Below are positions 48,404 to 59,008 of a DNA stretch of 64,000 bases, piece after piece. The notes under the pieces are model-generated. The model made no database searches and had not been told where the DNA came from. It was given only the letters and a program-made list of their open reading frames with translations. The translations under genes and the position numbers were made by a program. The stretch's first letter is position 1. The number at the start of each line of letters is the position of its first letter. Source of the stretch: Collybiopsis luxurians FD-317 M1 (taxonomy: Eukaryota > Basidiomycota > Agaricomycetes > Agaricales > Omphalotaceae); the NCBI GenBank assembly GCA_000827265.1, contig KN834764.1:260387-324386 (forward strand). The letters are read 5' to 3'.

Positions 48404-51203
48404 CCTGGAGCCTATTGAAACAATCAAGAAGGGAAAGACAGCATTTGGTGACAATAAACATGCAGAACTTGAGAAATTATGCACTGAATGGAAAATTCTA
48501 CATGACAGCAGTAATACTGAGGGTGATAGTGATGGTGTTGGTCCTGTCCAGACAGGAAAGGCTTGAAATGGAGCTGGGAGGAAGTGTGTCGATGTAGCAG
48601 ATAACATTGTGATTGAGGAGCATGACTCAGGTGGAAATGGCAAGGCTGTCATTCACACTTATTGTGTTGCCTGTTTTGCCTACTCAGCCCATTGCAACCC
48701 AAAGCAGATTCTTGATCATGCACAGGGATGCAATGTGAGTTCTTGCAATATGTTTACAGCCTATACTGAAATCAGGATTAGACCCTTGCAGCCATGTTTC
48801 CAAAGTACTACAAGCAAGTCTCCAATAATCTGGCAATCACAGCTATTAAACCTGCTTCTATTTGTCAAAAGCACAAGTCAGGGATCATCCCACATGGTGG
48901 GACAGTTGGTGCAGCTGGCAACTCAGATCAAATGGACATTGAAAATGACAGTTCTCAGGCTGAGGGAGGTGCTGGGTCCATTGTGCAGCCTAGCATTGCT
49001 GAGTATATCCCATTAAGGATGCAACAGGCTGCAATTGATCTAGCACTGTTCCAGCTTGTTTTGTGTGCTGCACTTCCATTTGGCTTTGTTGAAAATCCCT
49101 GGTTTGTGAACTTCATGACTGTTGCTGCTAGCAACTATATCACTCTGGAACAATCTGCTTTTTTCACTCGTCTGATTTTGGAGCAAATGGTTCTGTTTTG
49201 GAATGCATTAGCTAAGTTCTTAAAGAACTGGCAGCATCTGACTGTTTCATTTGATAGCTGGAGCTCTCATGCTAAGGACAAAATCTATACTTTTCACACT
49301 ACCCTTCCCAGCTGGTGTTCCATCTTTACTACAGGTCATGTTTTTAAAGGTATCAGTGTGACTGCTACTGCACTCCTCAATGTAGTCAAAAGCAGCATTT
49401 TTGACAAGTATGGGGCTTACTTGTATAGTGCCGCTGTTGGAGATGGTGGGCCAAATGTACAAGCAGCATGGAAGTTGCTCACAAAGGAGTTCCCATGGAT
49501 TCTTAACATCTATGATCCATGTCACAACCTCAGCCTATTCCTCAAAGATCTTGGTAAATTATTCAAAGATGTATGTCTACATAGTCTTAATGATGTGTTC
49601 TATTAACATGTTGCACATAGGAGCTAAAGATTGTATCAGCAACTTCAAATTATTTCAGGCAGTCCAATCTTGGTACTGCCCAGCTCACTGAAGAGTGCAA
49701 AAGGCAAAATATTGCCACTGGTATGAAGTCTGCTTCAGAAACACACTTCGGCACAACATATCACCAGGCTAAAGCAGTACAGGGATGCATGCCAGCACTT
49801 GTGAAGTGTGTCATGAGTGGAGCCATTACTTTCACAACTAAGGCAGTGAGTGACTTAGATAGTTTTCTTATTACTGTTAACATTTTTGCTTAGACAAAAT
49901 GGCTCACCCCTTACTTCAAGAAAGGGCTGTGAAACTTGATGTTCCAAATGCAACTGGACAGGATGACCAAGCTCTTTGAATTGGGTGCAAACGGTATCAT
50001 GATGTTAGAAGGTCAGAACATCACATGCGCCGATGTCTTTTATGTCTGGGTTACTATTGCCTGGCATCTTGAGTGGGTCCTTGCTGACCTGGAAAATGAT
50101 GTATTGCAATATTGGTCACAGGTTGTTCAGATTTATAATGACTGTTTCAACCAGATGATGATGGAGACATCTCACCAACTTTTCCTTCTTGGGTATGTCC
50201 TCCATCCATGTACATCCATATCAATTTCAGACTCTCCTATTTGAGTATACTGATATATGCTAGTGTACATTCTCAATGGCGGCTTGCAGCTCACAATGCC
50301 ACTGATTCAAGATGGGGAAATGCTCACTCGCTCTCAGTATTCAGACTTATTTGCCACAATTTGCCAAGCAGCTCTTTCTATCCTCAGTGCTGAGCATATC
50401 ACACAGGGATGAAGAATGGCAAAAAGTCTGAATGTGAAGATCTTGTCTGGCAGCTCCTTTGTTGGGTATATGGTCTCCCACCTTTCACTAGCTGCAGCTT
50501 CTTTTTATCAAAAGATAGTGCATTAAATTACTGGGAGCAACTGGGCAAAGATTCAGGAGCATCTATTCTTGCTGTAAGTAATTATCCCTAAGCATTTTCT
50601 TAATCCTCACTCTGGGAATAGAAAGTCGCTGTGATCATTTTCTCTATCATGCCCTCTGAGCTCTGTGATGAGCATGCAGCTTCACTTCTTGGATGGATCA
50701 ATGCTGTGCACTGAAGCTTGATGACACCTGAGCATTTGATTGAATGTGCACAACTCTCACAGTGGTACAAATTCAGTCTTACTGAAGGTGACTACCAGCA
50801 CATGGCTACTGCTAATGTCAAGGTTTCTCCAGTTGAGGCATCATTGGTACTCCTATCAGCCCTGACCTTGATGGATCTTCTGAACAACCATGAGCTTTTG
50901 CCTGAAGATGTTGATCAGGATGCACTTCAAGAAGCTCTTTTCAATGCACCAGACCCTTATGATCTTCACAAGACTGAGCATCTTGATGCTGTATGTGCAG
51001 CTGATCTTGTTGATGAAGATGGAAGATTTGTTCTCTGGTCATCAGACTGCTGGGCTGTCAGTGCATTTGTCAAGTTGGACAGTCCAGCACTGCAGGAGCT
51101 CATCATGCCGCTCAAGATGAGTGAGACAGCTTCAGAGAAAACTGTTCTGCTAAGTAACAACATAGAGGAAGAGGAGTTTGATGATAGTGATCTAGCATTA
51201 TAG
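48404..51203 (+). pseudogene. hAT transposase pseudogene
   Basis: Plus-strand fragments in hAT order. A BED-type zinc finger TYCVACFAYSAHCNPKQILDH lies at about 48660. The core follows (48794-49606): SFDSWSSHAKDKIY, VGDGGPNVQAAWKLL and PWILNIYDPCHNLSLFLKDL, all characteristic of the hAT RNase-H-like domain. C-terminal helices and dimerisation region follow: VAVIIFSIMPSELCDEHAASLL (about 50625) and SLMTPEHLIECAQLSQWY (about 50720), ending in an acidic tail at 51203. Introns are likely (for example after LFKD at about 49570). Several in-frame stops are TGA, so the gene is dead. The 5' end was separated from the left terminus by the copia insertion. Confidence 0.82.
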
Positions 51204-51347
51204 CTATTAATATACTAGCATGCTAGAAATTCAATCTAGCATGTTTTTAACAGTTTATAGCATTCGTGCTATTTAGCTGATACTAACATATGCTAAATTT
51301 ACCTCTCTGAGTATCAGAATTCCTAGCATATCTAGCAACATGAAAAT

Positions 51348-51374
51348 AATTTCTACCCTGGCACTAGTGTGCTG
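51348..51374 (-). repeat. hAT right terminal inverted repeat and TSD
   Basis: Reverse complement of the left end (aatttctaccctggcacta) followed by the second copy of gtgtgctg. Confidence 0.88.
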
Positions 51375-53250
51375 AAATGGGATATCAAAGACAAACTTTT
51401 TGAGATGGCAACCCAAAAAGTTACCCTAACTGAGTGCAGAACAAGATGGTTAGGTTCATGGGCTGGATCCATTCAATTCAAGCCCTGTACATGCCTGTGG
51501 CAATGAATTTTCTGGGAGAGCATGATGTACAAGCTGACAAACATGTTGAAGATATCCCTGTTGTACTGCCATCCCACCTTCCTGAACATGACCACTTAGC
51601 CAGTTGCAAAAGCAGTCTCTTGTAAATTGAGGAGAAATAGTCTCTGAAACCATTTACATATGAAATCTCGGCTCCTCACCTGTTGCAAAACTAATGTGAA
51701 GGCTCAGGGTGCAATCACAAAATCACAGGCTCTGATTCACCAAAATCAAAAGCAAATAGGGCTCGGCACCATGTCCATCTATGCATGGTTTATGGGTACT
51801 GTGATACAGGACTGTGACTGTACTGTCCAGAGCCTGTTAAGATCAAATACAGTATGGCCACAGTACAGCAATACCCATATTCATCTGTGCTGTTTACAGC
51901 TGTACTGGTCGTAATACAGTATGGTGTTGGTTCCAGGTCTAGAACTTGTCACCCAACTGCTGCCTGGGGACCCAATGTGTCTCAGCTATCAGTAGACTTA
52001 CAAACAGGTATGTACAGTATGTATAAAGTCAGTGTTGAATGTTTGAACATGAATGAGTGAACTTCAGAGCCCATGATGTCTTGCAAAATTGCATTACATT
52101 ATAGCCTTCAAGATGACTAGTTGCACTAGCCTAGCTTCAGCCTCACCAAAAGTGACAGAATATGAAGTCAGTAAGTAAAGACATCTTTTTCCTTGCTTAT
52201 AAGGTGGAAACTATTCAGGAACTAATGAATGGTGGTTGAAGGGTTCAGCTTCAAGCACAATTTTGGATGGCACACATGGCAATAATGCAAATATTGGGAG
52301 ATGACTGGGAAGTGATTGCAATTTGGTTGTTACAGAGTGATTTATAGTGCATAGCTTGACAAATCAATCATTAATAACACATTTCCTTGGGATTTTTCCC
52401 TTCACAGGCAAACAACTGTATATGGACAGTATATGACCCATTCCTGTACTGTATTGTTCCTGAAGTTGAATTTCACAATATGGGTATGGTAAACCAGCTA
52501 ACTTATGACCTGTATTAAATACAGCCGTGCCCATATACAATATGGTGCCGAGCCCTAAAAGCAAATCAACCTTGATGCAGAGAGATACAGAAAGGTGTGG
52601 ACAGCTTTGGAGTCATAGCATGGCAATAGGGCAAGCAGATGGCATAAGCTGCAGGTTAGTGAAGTTCAAATGCTGGATGGGGGGGAGGATAGGGCAGTGG
52701 GGTGAAATGGAAGCAGGTTGGGAAAAAACAGCGAGCAGCAGAGGCTGCACAATATGCAGAAGCTTTTGGTGCTGAAGGACTGGGTGGAAATTTGAGTTCA
52801 GATGACTCAGATTTGGACCCTGAGCAGTGATTGGAAGAAGGGGCATTGGAATTGACTGTACAGCAGGTTCAGAAAGCAGTCAGAGAAGGTTATTGGGATA
52901 CATCTTGGATATGGAAGTATGGAGGATCCAGGGAGTTAATCAATTAGGTAACATTGGAAGATTGTGTGCATGTTGAATGGTGTAAAACCCATGCCCAGAC
53001 ATGGAGATGGCAGAAGGAGGTTGCACAGGTGACAAAAGAGCAGCATTGGTGTCTGCTTACATTTGAGTACCTTGCCTGTAGGTGGGATGGGAGGAAGAAG
53101 TATACTGGTCCATTGGCAGAGGGAAAGGATACAGCACATGCAGAGGGGGTGCAAGCATATGCCTGTTCACAGGCTGCTCTGCTCCAATCAATTATGGCAC
53201 ATTTCAAATTGTTATGGGAGGGAGTTGGACAAGCAGTTTCAGAGGAGGGA
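51375..53250 (+). pseudogene. KDZ transposase pseudogene, 3' part
   Basis: Continues the KDZ reading after the hAT element. Skipping the MITE at 51757-52557 joins HQNQKQI directly to NLDAERYRKVW in the same frame, which confirms that the MITE interrupted this gene. The C-terminal helical region VEWCKTHAQTWRW to SIMAHFKLLWEGV (52975-53225) is the usual KDZ end. It contains several stops. Confidence 0.7.
51757..52557. mobile_element. hAT-like MITE, 801 bp
   Basis: Perfect 16-bp terminal inverted repeats TAGGGCTCGGCACCAT at 51757-51772 and its complement at 52542-52557. An exact 8-bp target duplication aaagcaaa lies at 51749-51756 and 52558-52565. It has no coding capacity, and the interior is rich in short self-complementary tracts around ctgtact/agtacag. 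Excising it with one duplication restores the KDZ reading frame. The two CpG-containing termini are identical, so it looks younger than the hAT and copia copies. Confidence 0.9.
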
Positions 53251-53300
53251 GGAGAAGATTTGGATGGTGTTTCAGATGACAAAGAGGGCACAACACTGAA

Positions 53301-53580
53301 TTTTATGGTGCAGATGATGCTGCCAATCACCCAGACAATATTTAATCCTACCATCCTTACATATCTAATCACCTATTTTTTTTATTGTCATTTTAATTAT
53401 CATTTATTCATCAAATGTCTTCTCTGAATATTCATGAAATATTTTATTATTAATGTGCTGGCAAAGAAGCCTTGGCATCTAGCAACAGCTTGTCAGCTGG
53501 GAGCACTTCTTACAATATTGATAGGGCTGGATGGATGTCCAGGTGTTATGCAAAACACATGTTAGACATATGTGCACAAG
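53301..53580. other. Junction of KDZ and retroelement remnants
   Basis: AT-rich sequence where KDZ-like coding ends and retroelement coding on the other strand has not begun. Element boundaries were not found. Confidence 0.35.
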
Positions 53581-54154
53581 TTATGTGTAAAAGTCACAAC
53601 CACAGGTGTCAATACTGTGAAATAGGAATATCTTGACCATGACATTGGCTGCTCTTCCCCAGATCCCTGGAGCAGAGTGTTTACTGAAGTTTATGCCTAG
53701 ATCAAGGTGAACCTGTCCATCAAGGAGCAAAGCAATAAATGGTTGGGTAGTAGAATGAACTGGAAGGTTGCAAAAGGCTGCATCTATGTCCAAAACTGCA
53801 ACTTGAGTACCTGTGAATACTTGTAAGAATTGTATTGCCCAGATGCACAATCTGAGTTACCTTTGGGTGCATCAGCAACCATTGAATAACAGTCTGAGAA
53901 GGTTTTCCAGTTGCACAGGAAGTCATCTGAGTCAATGAGTGAATTTATGGAAATCCTGGACAGATCAACGATGGATGGTTCAGGAGCGGTGTCACTAAAT
54001 ATTGAGATGCACAGTGGAAATTTGGTCTTGGGATAGGAATGATTGATGATTATGTGGAATTTTCTGGGTTTCTGCTCTAGGACAGCCATGAGTGCTGTGC
54101 AAAAATGGCCAATATGTTCTTCTAGTACATGAGGTTCAAAGCCTGGAGATAATC
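53581..54154 (-). pseudogene. Reverse transcriptase core of the retroelement
   Basis: Reads SPGFEPHVLEEHIGHF, then KPRKFHIIINHSYPKTKFP, then SINSLIDSDDFLCNWKTFS, then a 50-bp GT..AG interval (53860-53811), then TQVAVLDIDAAFCNLPV and HSAPGIWGRAANVMVK. These are RT fingers and palm: the basic KFHIIINHS strand and the DIDAAFCNLPV motif A with its catalytic Asp. Removing the 50-bp interval keeps the frame across APKG|TQVAVLD. The catalytic DD motif C is not seen before the end, so it is truncated. Confidence 0.7.
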
Positions 54155-56318
54155 TATAGTGTACTCAGGAGGGGCAAGGCTGATTTTTCATTTTTGATCA
54201 CTCAAATATCTGATGTCCTCAGCAACTTGGCTTGTGCCAAGAATTATTTTTGTCAAACATTTGAGTTCAAAACTTGTAACATTAGGTGTAGCTGTAATAA
54301 CTGTCTCCATAGGCATATTTACTACTCAGACTGTTCACCTATTAAACAGTTAGAGCAATGAGATAGAGAGTTGAGTAATAATCAAGCATATTAATCTTCA
54401 GCAACTAACTCCTTCAAACCTAGCAATTGGCATTGATTTACAAACTTGTGCTCCTCAATATAAGTTTTGATTCCCTCCATACCATGATCACCAGTTCCAC
54501 TGTATCTGCATTTATGGGGTGGGAGCAAAATGTGAGCAACAAATGAATGGCTTACCCTTGGACTGTGTGAGACATGAGATCAAAAATAACATGCTTTGAG
54601 CCTACAGCAGAACCTGCATACCTTATGAGAAGAAAGATACTAAGAGGAAAGAAACTCTTACTTTGAATATCTGCCAATACAATACTCTCATGACTGTAGA
54701 GATAGACAAAATGAACAAAGGCTGTTATAACATTTCCAACTTGACTGTGATTATGCAAAGGATGCTGATTGGTTCCAGACCACTTATGAGTGCAAGTTTG
54801 ACAGCTTTCCTTGAGCAACCAAGCTACAAAATGATAGGTGTCCTCCCCATGATTGAATTCAGTACCTTGTGCACAAAGATCTTCAGATGTAAGAGCTGAT
54901 GCTAGACAAGGGTCCTCACCAACTCAGATAATCTCAAGAGCAAGAAGGAAGTTGGTAATGCATATATCTGCAAGATTGAGCATTATTTTAGTAAGACAAC
55001 AGTTATGGCAACTGCATTATGCACTATTTCCAATTTCAACATTTCATTCAAGTACAGTGTTTTCGAAGGACTCAAGAAAATAGGAAGCTTGAGCAAGTCT
55101 AATGCCTTCTTTTTCCAACTCTGTTTGATTGGATGCAATGGAAACAGTATCTGGTCCATCCCCGATGTCAAAGAAGTGTTTTGCAACATATTGCTTGCAT
55201 TGGAAGTTGGTCTATCATCTCATATGAGCACATCTGTAATCATATTTAGATATACTATGAGATGTACACCTTATAAACCTTCTGAGTCTTTCCATGAGTA
55301 AATACTTTATCACAAATACTTGCATCTTCTACCCCAAGATCTTCTCCCTCCTGAGGTCATGTAATTTGAACTTCAACTTGTGCATTGACCTGTACTTGGG
55401 CAATAATGAGCTGTACATCTGTAAAGCCAGCAGGTCTGAAAGTGCTTTGCAGAGGAATGTGCTTTTTGATTCTAGTTGAAAAGTTAACTTGCTCACATTG
55501 ATCAGTAAGGGTACAATGAGCAACTGAATAGAGACTAGCCTGCTGATGTCCTTGCTATTTTGGACAAAGCAGAAGAGGATAGCTGAGCTGCATTTGCATT
55601 TCTCTTGCCACAATGTGCAATTTCCCCTTGAGATAATGCAAAGGAAGGTGCCTCACAGCTGTTTGCATTTTCAAACTAAAATGCAAGGGTTGAATGAACA
55701 AAGCATGATTGTCAAAGTACAGTAATCACCTCTGCAACCAAGATGCAAGCCTCTAACCAAATGAAAGGAGCCTTTAAGTTAAAGCTTCCTGGTGTCCTTC
55801 TCCTCAACTCTTGTGGCAACAGAGGCTCATTGATGGTGTGAAAGTCTTTGATTATTCCAGCATCACTGTCCCTAACTGGAACTTGAGAGTTGTGAAATTT
55901 GAGCACTACAGAGTCCCTATAAGCCAATAAAACATTAAATTGAGTCTGACACCATAGTAAACTCAGACCTGACCTTGTAATTGCATGACTAGAAAAACAT
56001 GTCCAGTTTGAATTGAGATTTGACAGTAGTTCATCAATGGAATCTAAACAAAGGTTAGGGATGATTCTATTTGGCAACCTGGTTGCCAGTAGCAAACCCC
56101 AATATTCAGGAAGTAACATTGGCTGTCACACCAGGACCACCGCAGGTGACATTCAGCCACACCTGTTCAAAGAAAAAGTTCAAGGCAACTCCTGCAGCAT
56201 TGCCCATAAGGTACATCATCACATGGGGGTGGGCAAGTAGTCATTAGCGAGTTGGCTAACAGGTCACAGTTGTTACCAACATCAAAAATTCATCCTTGCC
56301 CCTCCTGAGTGCACTATA
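54155..56318. mobile_element. TIR element (2.16 kb) carrying an alpha-kinase pseudogene
   Basis: Terminal inverted repeats of about 30 bp: left TATAGTGTACTCAGGAGGGG at 54155, right (reverse complement from 56318) TATAGTGCACTCAGGAGGGG, extending as GCAAGG(C/A)TGA. It splits the RT coding sequence of the surrounding retroelement. The flanks are TA-rich, so the target duplication is short and ambiguous (TA or TATA). No transposase was recognised inside; the identifiable cargo is an alpha-kinase remnant. Confidence 0.7.
54391..55230 (-). pseudogene. Alpha-kinase domain pseudogene
   Basis: Minus-strand fragments match the atypical alpha-kinase (MHCK/eEF2K) fold as found in mushroom lineages. In order: QYVAKHFFDIGDGPDTVS (about 55200) with NQTELEKEGIRLAQASYFLE next, VAWLLKESCQTCTHKWSG (54825), ITAFVHFVYLYSHESIVLAD (54725), KHVIFDLMSHTVQG (54590), then GDHGMEGIKTYIEEHKF to the stop TAA at 54391. 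Two introns with proper GT..AG ends remain (about 54663-54622 and 54555-54503), so this is a DNA-level capture, not a retrocopy. In-frame TGA and TAA after FENTVLE show that it is broken. It lies wholly inside the TIR element. Confidence 0.72.
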
Positions 56319-56445
56319 ATATACCCAGTAGAATTTCTTCTTTGAACTTCTTGTACACCACTGTAGCATCTCAGTTGGATGTGAAATGATTGGAAGGAAT
56401 GAATATGGATGAGAGTTTGAAATGTTCTACGCTGATCTTGAATCC

Positions 56446-58221
56446 CTATTCCAAACCCATCAGAATGTCCTCGTACTCTATCAGAAGACCTGCTTTGCCA
56501 AGTACCTCTTGCCATGTAGCAGGTTTCAATCTTGTCATAATAGGATAATCAATGCCCATGTTTCTGGGCAGTGTGGGTGTTACTACCACAGTGGGAGCGT
56601 GAGTGAAGGAATTTACAGTTGTTGCAATTGCAACCGTTGACTCCATTCCAAGGGATACAGATGAAGCAACCTTGCTTGTCTTTCCAACCATTTCTGTCTT
56701 TCTTGGTGTAGTCACCTTGTGCCTCTTTGTGGTGGCTGTACCAGTGGTCTGAGGAACCACAAATGCAGCAGACATTGGGGTTTGTGAACACTTTCTGACC
56801 CCTTGGACCATAGTTTGGGGTGCAAAAATTGGATGACAATGAAGAAGAGGAATTGCTATTCAAGCAGTCACAGTTGTAATAGTTGGATTGTGAACTGCAT
56901 GTGCAATTGGAGTTGTTAGAGGATTTTGATGAAGAGTTGGAAGAGGCATTATTCAGAGTGGAGAGATGGTCTCACATCTTTTGAGCCATTTTCTTGGCCT
57001 TGGCTTCTGCTTTTGCTTGATGAATATGCATAATTTCTGAAAAGACACCATTATGGAAGAAGTCGATACAGATTTTAGACTCAGGGTGTTGCCACCATTG
57101 TCTGTACGCCTCATCAATATACTGGGCATAAGGTTCATACAGTGTGTCAAAATCTGGTTTCTCTGAAATACGGTCAAAGAGTTTTGAAAACATTTCTGCT
57201 ACCCCAAATGCCTGCTTGGACCCAACATCAAACTCATCCACTGGAATGAAGTGGTCACAAATTCTTCTCTGGAGATGTTGTAGACCAGAACATCAACAAA
57301 GTGCTTCAATTTTTACAGCTTTGCCCCAGACTCCTCCAGCTGGATGGTGTCCTTGGAAGTCTCTATGCAGTGTGCTGCAAAGTCATTGTATTTTGTGGCA
57401 AAGTAGGCAAGAGAGATGAAGATTTTAAAGCATTCCTGCGATGTAGTTGCAACAGCAGTGTTGACCCCATGTCTCATCTGGAAGGGGGCGTCAAAGGATA
57501 TTACAATGATGTCTTGGGGGTCCTCCCAGGTAAGGACCTTCTTCCCTTTCTGTCTCTTGTCTTCAGTGGACAAGGAAGGAAACAGCAGTTGCACAAATGG
57601 CATGCCTGGCCACATGAATGGGAATGGAGGGTAAAAAAAATTCAGTGTCAGCTGCAAAGGAGGCTGAGACCCACTTGGGCTCTGTGTGGGCTGTTGCTGC
57701 TGTCCATCATTCTGAGGGTAGTACATGGCTTGGAATGGGTACCCTAGAAATCCTAGTGCCATTTGGCCAGTAGATGCATCTACAGGCAGGGGAAAAAACA
57801 GATACAGCCATGAGGCAATTTGAGGTTGTGCAAGTTGCTGCCTGGACAAGGTGGCTTGGGGTTGGACAGGCTGTTGACCAGCCAGAGGAATACAGCCTGG
57901 AGTGGCTGAGACCATAGGCCCTGTATTTGCCTTGCCTTGCATGTTTGGAGCAATAACTTGCATGTCAGAGGGAGATGCATGGGGTCCAGGACTGCAGGAT
58001 GCAAAGGCCTGAGTCTGCAGTGGTGATTGTCTTTGAGAGGCTGGAATGGGAGAACAGATTGGAATGGAAGAATGGGCTGCATGCCAACCAAGAGATGGTG
58101 CTGGAGCTCCTTGCATCTGGGAATGGTGGTGTGCATTCAAGTTGGGGATGCCCTTCTGCAGGGTGTTCATTTCAAAATTAGATGGCAGGTTTTGCATGCA
58201 AGTCCAATGCATGTGGGGCAT
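56446..58221 (-). pseudogene. Gag-like / ORF1 remnant of the retroelement
   Basis: Contains the 302-aa frame at 57313-58221 (Pro/Gln-rich, then FKIFISLAYFATKYNDFAAH), the helical domain 56972-57241 (EFDVGSKQAFGVAEMFSKLF, YIDEAYRQWWQHPESKI) and the Ser/Asn/Cys-rich zinc-finger region 56549-56863. The frames are not continuous (three different frames), with stops between. The zinc clusters are spaced as in Gag-like proteins that precede RT in basidiomycete retroelements. I considered an independent host gene, but the direct run into RT coding argues against it. Confidence 0.5.
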
Positions 58222-59008
58222 CTGGACTGTGGGCTGTGTTCAGGGTGGCAGTCTGAGAGAAGTGCTGAGGATTGTTCAAGAAGTGGTGCAGGTTGTTGGA
58301 CATGATCTGCTTGTATCATGCATGGACATTGGAGGAGGAAAGCCTGGCACTTTTTGCACCTTAGGGTGATCACAACAAACTGGAAACAGACATCCTGCAT
58401 TTGTGCAATGTGCATGCTAAATAAGGAATGCCCAAATGAGGTGAGAGGGGGAAAACCCTATGAGTGTACAAGAGCAGCTTACTGGAGCCATTCTCTGGAC
58501 TGGGCATGTGGTGGGCATTGGGCAGTTGGACATCCTGTGCTGTACCCAGGTTGGAGACCTGTCTGGATGTGAGGGTGGTACTGGATATTTGTCGCAAGGT
58601 GGGTTTGAACCCACACTTGTCTGTGCATTGCTCAGGTGCCTGAACATGGCTGCCTATGATAAGCAAAGTGAGCTGTGTGCCATTATACTAAATGAACTAT
58701 GTGAACTAAACATACTGGGTTGTTCACCAGTGTTCTCTTTGTCTGAAGACATACAGGCAGTGTGCACAGTGGCTTGAGCAAGAGCCTGACATTGCCGATA
58801 CATGTCAATCTGTGGAAACTCAGACTCTTTGTGGGGTTGTGCCCCAGTGGTGCCCCTCAGAGAGAGCTGTGGATCCCAGTTGTTGCCTGCTGGAGCATGA
58901 AATAGAGATCTGGTCAGTGGTCATCTTGTTTGACTTCCTTCTAGGGGGAGGCAAGGCAAGCAACTGCTTGGCCTGCCTCTCCACTTTGTCTCCATCAGTA
59001 AAATGACC
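58222..59008 (-). pseudogene. Retroelement leader region remnant
   Basis: Low-information remnant between the Pro/Gln-rich Gag part and the TIR element. A frame at 58820-59008 reads GHFTDGDKVERQAKQLLALP and continues the leader that starts at 60260. A box-B-like palindrome (gtgggtttgaacccac, 58599-58614) lies here. Confidence 0.35.

Larger units (their letters stand above)
43001..51366 (+). mobile_element. hAT DNA transposon containing a copia element
   Basis: Terminal inverted repeats: left TAGCGCTGGGGTAGAAATT at 43001, right (reverse complement ending at 51366) TAGTGCCAGGGTAGAAATT. An exact 8-bp target duplication gtgtgctg flanks it (42993-43000 and 51367-51374), the hallmark of hAT elements. 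Without the 4,739-bp copia insertion and its 5-bp duplication the element is about 3.6 kb, a normal autonomous size. It carries a hAT transposase gene on the plus strand. It sits inside a KDZ transposon. Confidence 0.9.
40500..53300 (+). mobile_element. KDZ (Kyakuja-Dileera-Zisupton) DNA transposon, nested and decayed
   Basis: Left part about 40500-43000, right part 51375 to about 53300, separated by a hAT element; the right part is further split by a MITE at 51757-52557. Segments in KDZ transposase order: a CxC2-like Zn-binding stretch LYHCMDCLPEDLLCKLCC (about 40890); NRWFPATHQEPCTAATYQVL (41265); SYDITCQWHKNVISPIN (42190); GRTDDEGVKQLWAHMGPVA (42360) with CNMGPGSQHGTMNNHFSHWN just after. 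On the right part: VVLPSHLPEHDH (about 51570), INLDAERYRKVW (52566) and VEWCKTHAQTWRWQKEV (52975) through AYACSQAALLQSI. These are the conserved blocks of this eukaryotic family. The frame is broken by stops and probable introns, so it is inactive. Terminal repeats were not resolved, so the ends are approximate. Confidence 0.75.

Noticed and set aside
56446..58221. Independent host gene with a Pro/Gln-rich 302-aa frame
   Set aside because: It runs on the same strand into zinc-finger and RT sequences, is broken into several frames and lies wholly inside the transposon block.
58599..58614. tRNA T-arm or SINE box B (gtgggtttgaacccac)
   Set aside because: No acceptor stem or box A at the right distance on either strand; probably a chance palindrome or a remnant too degraded to call.
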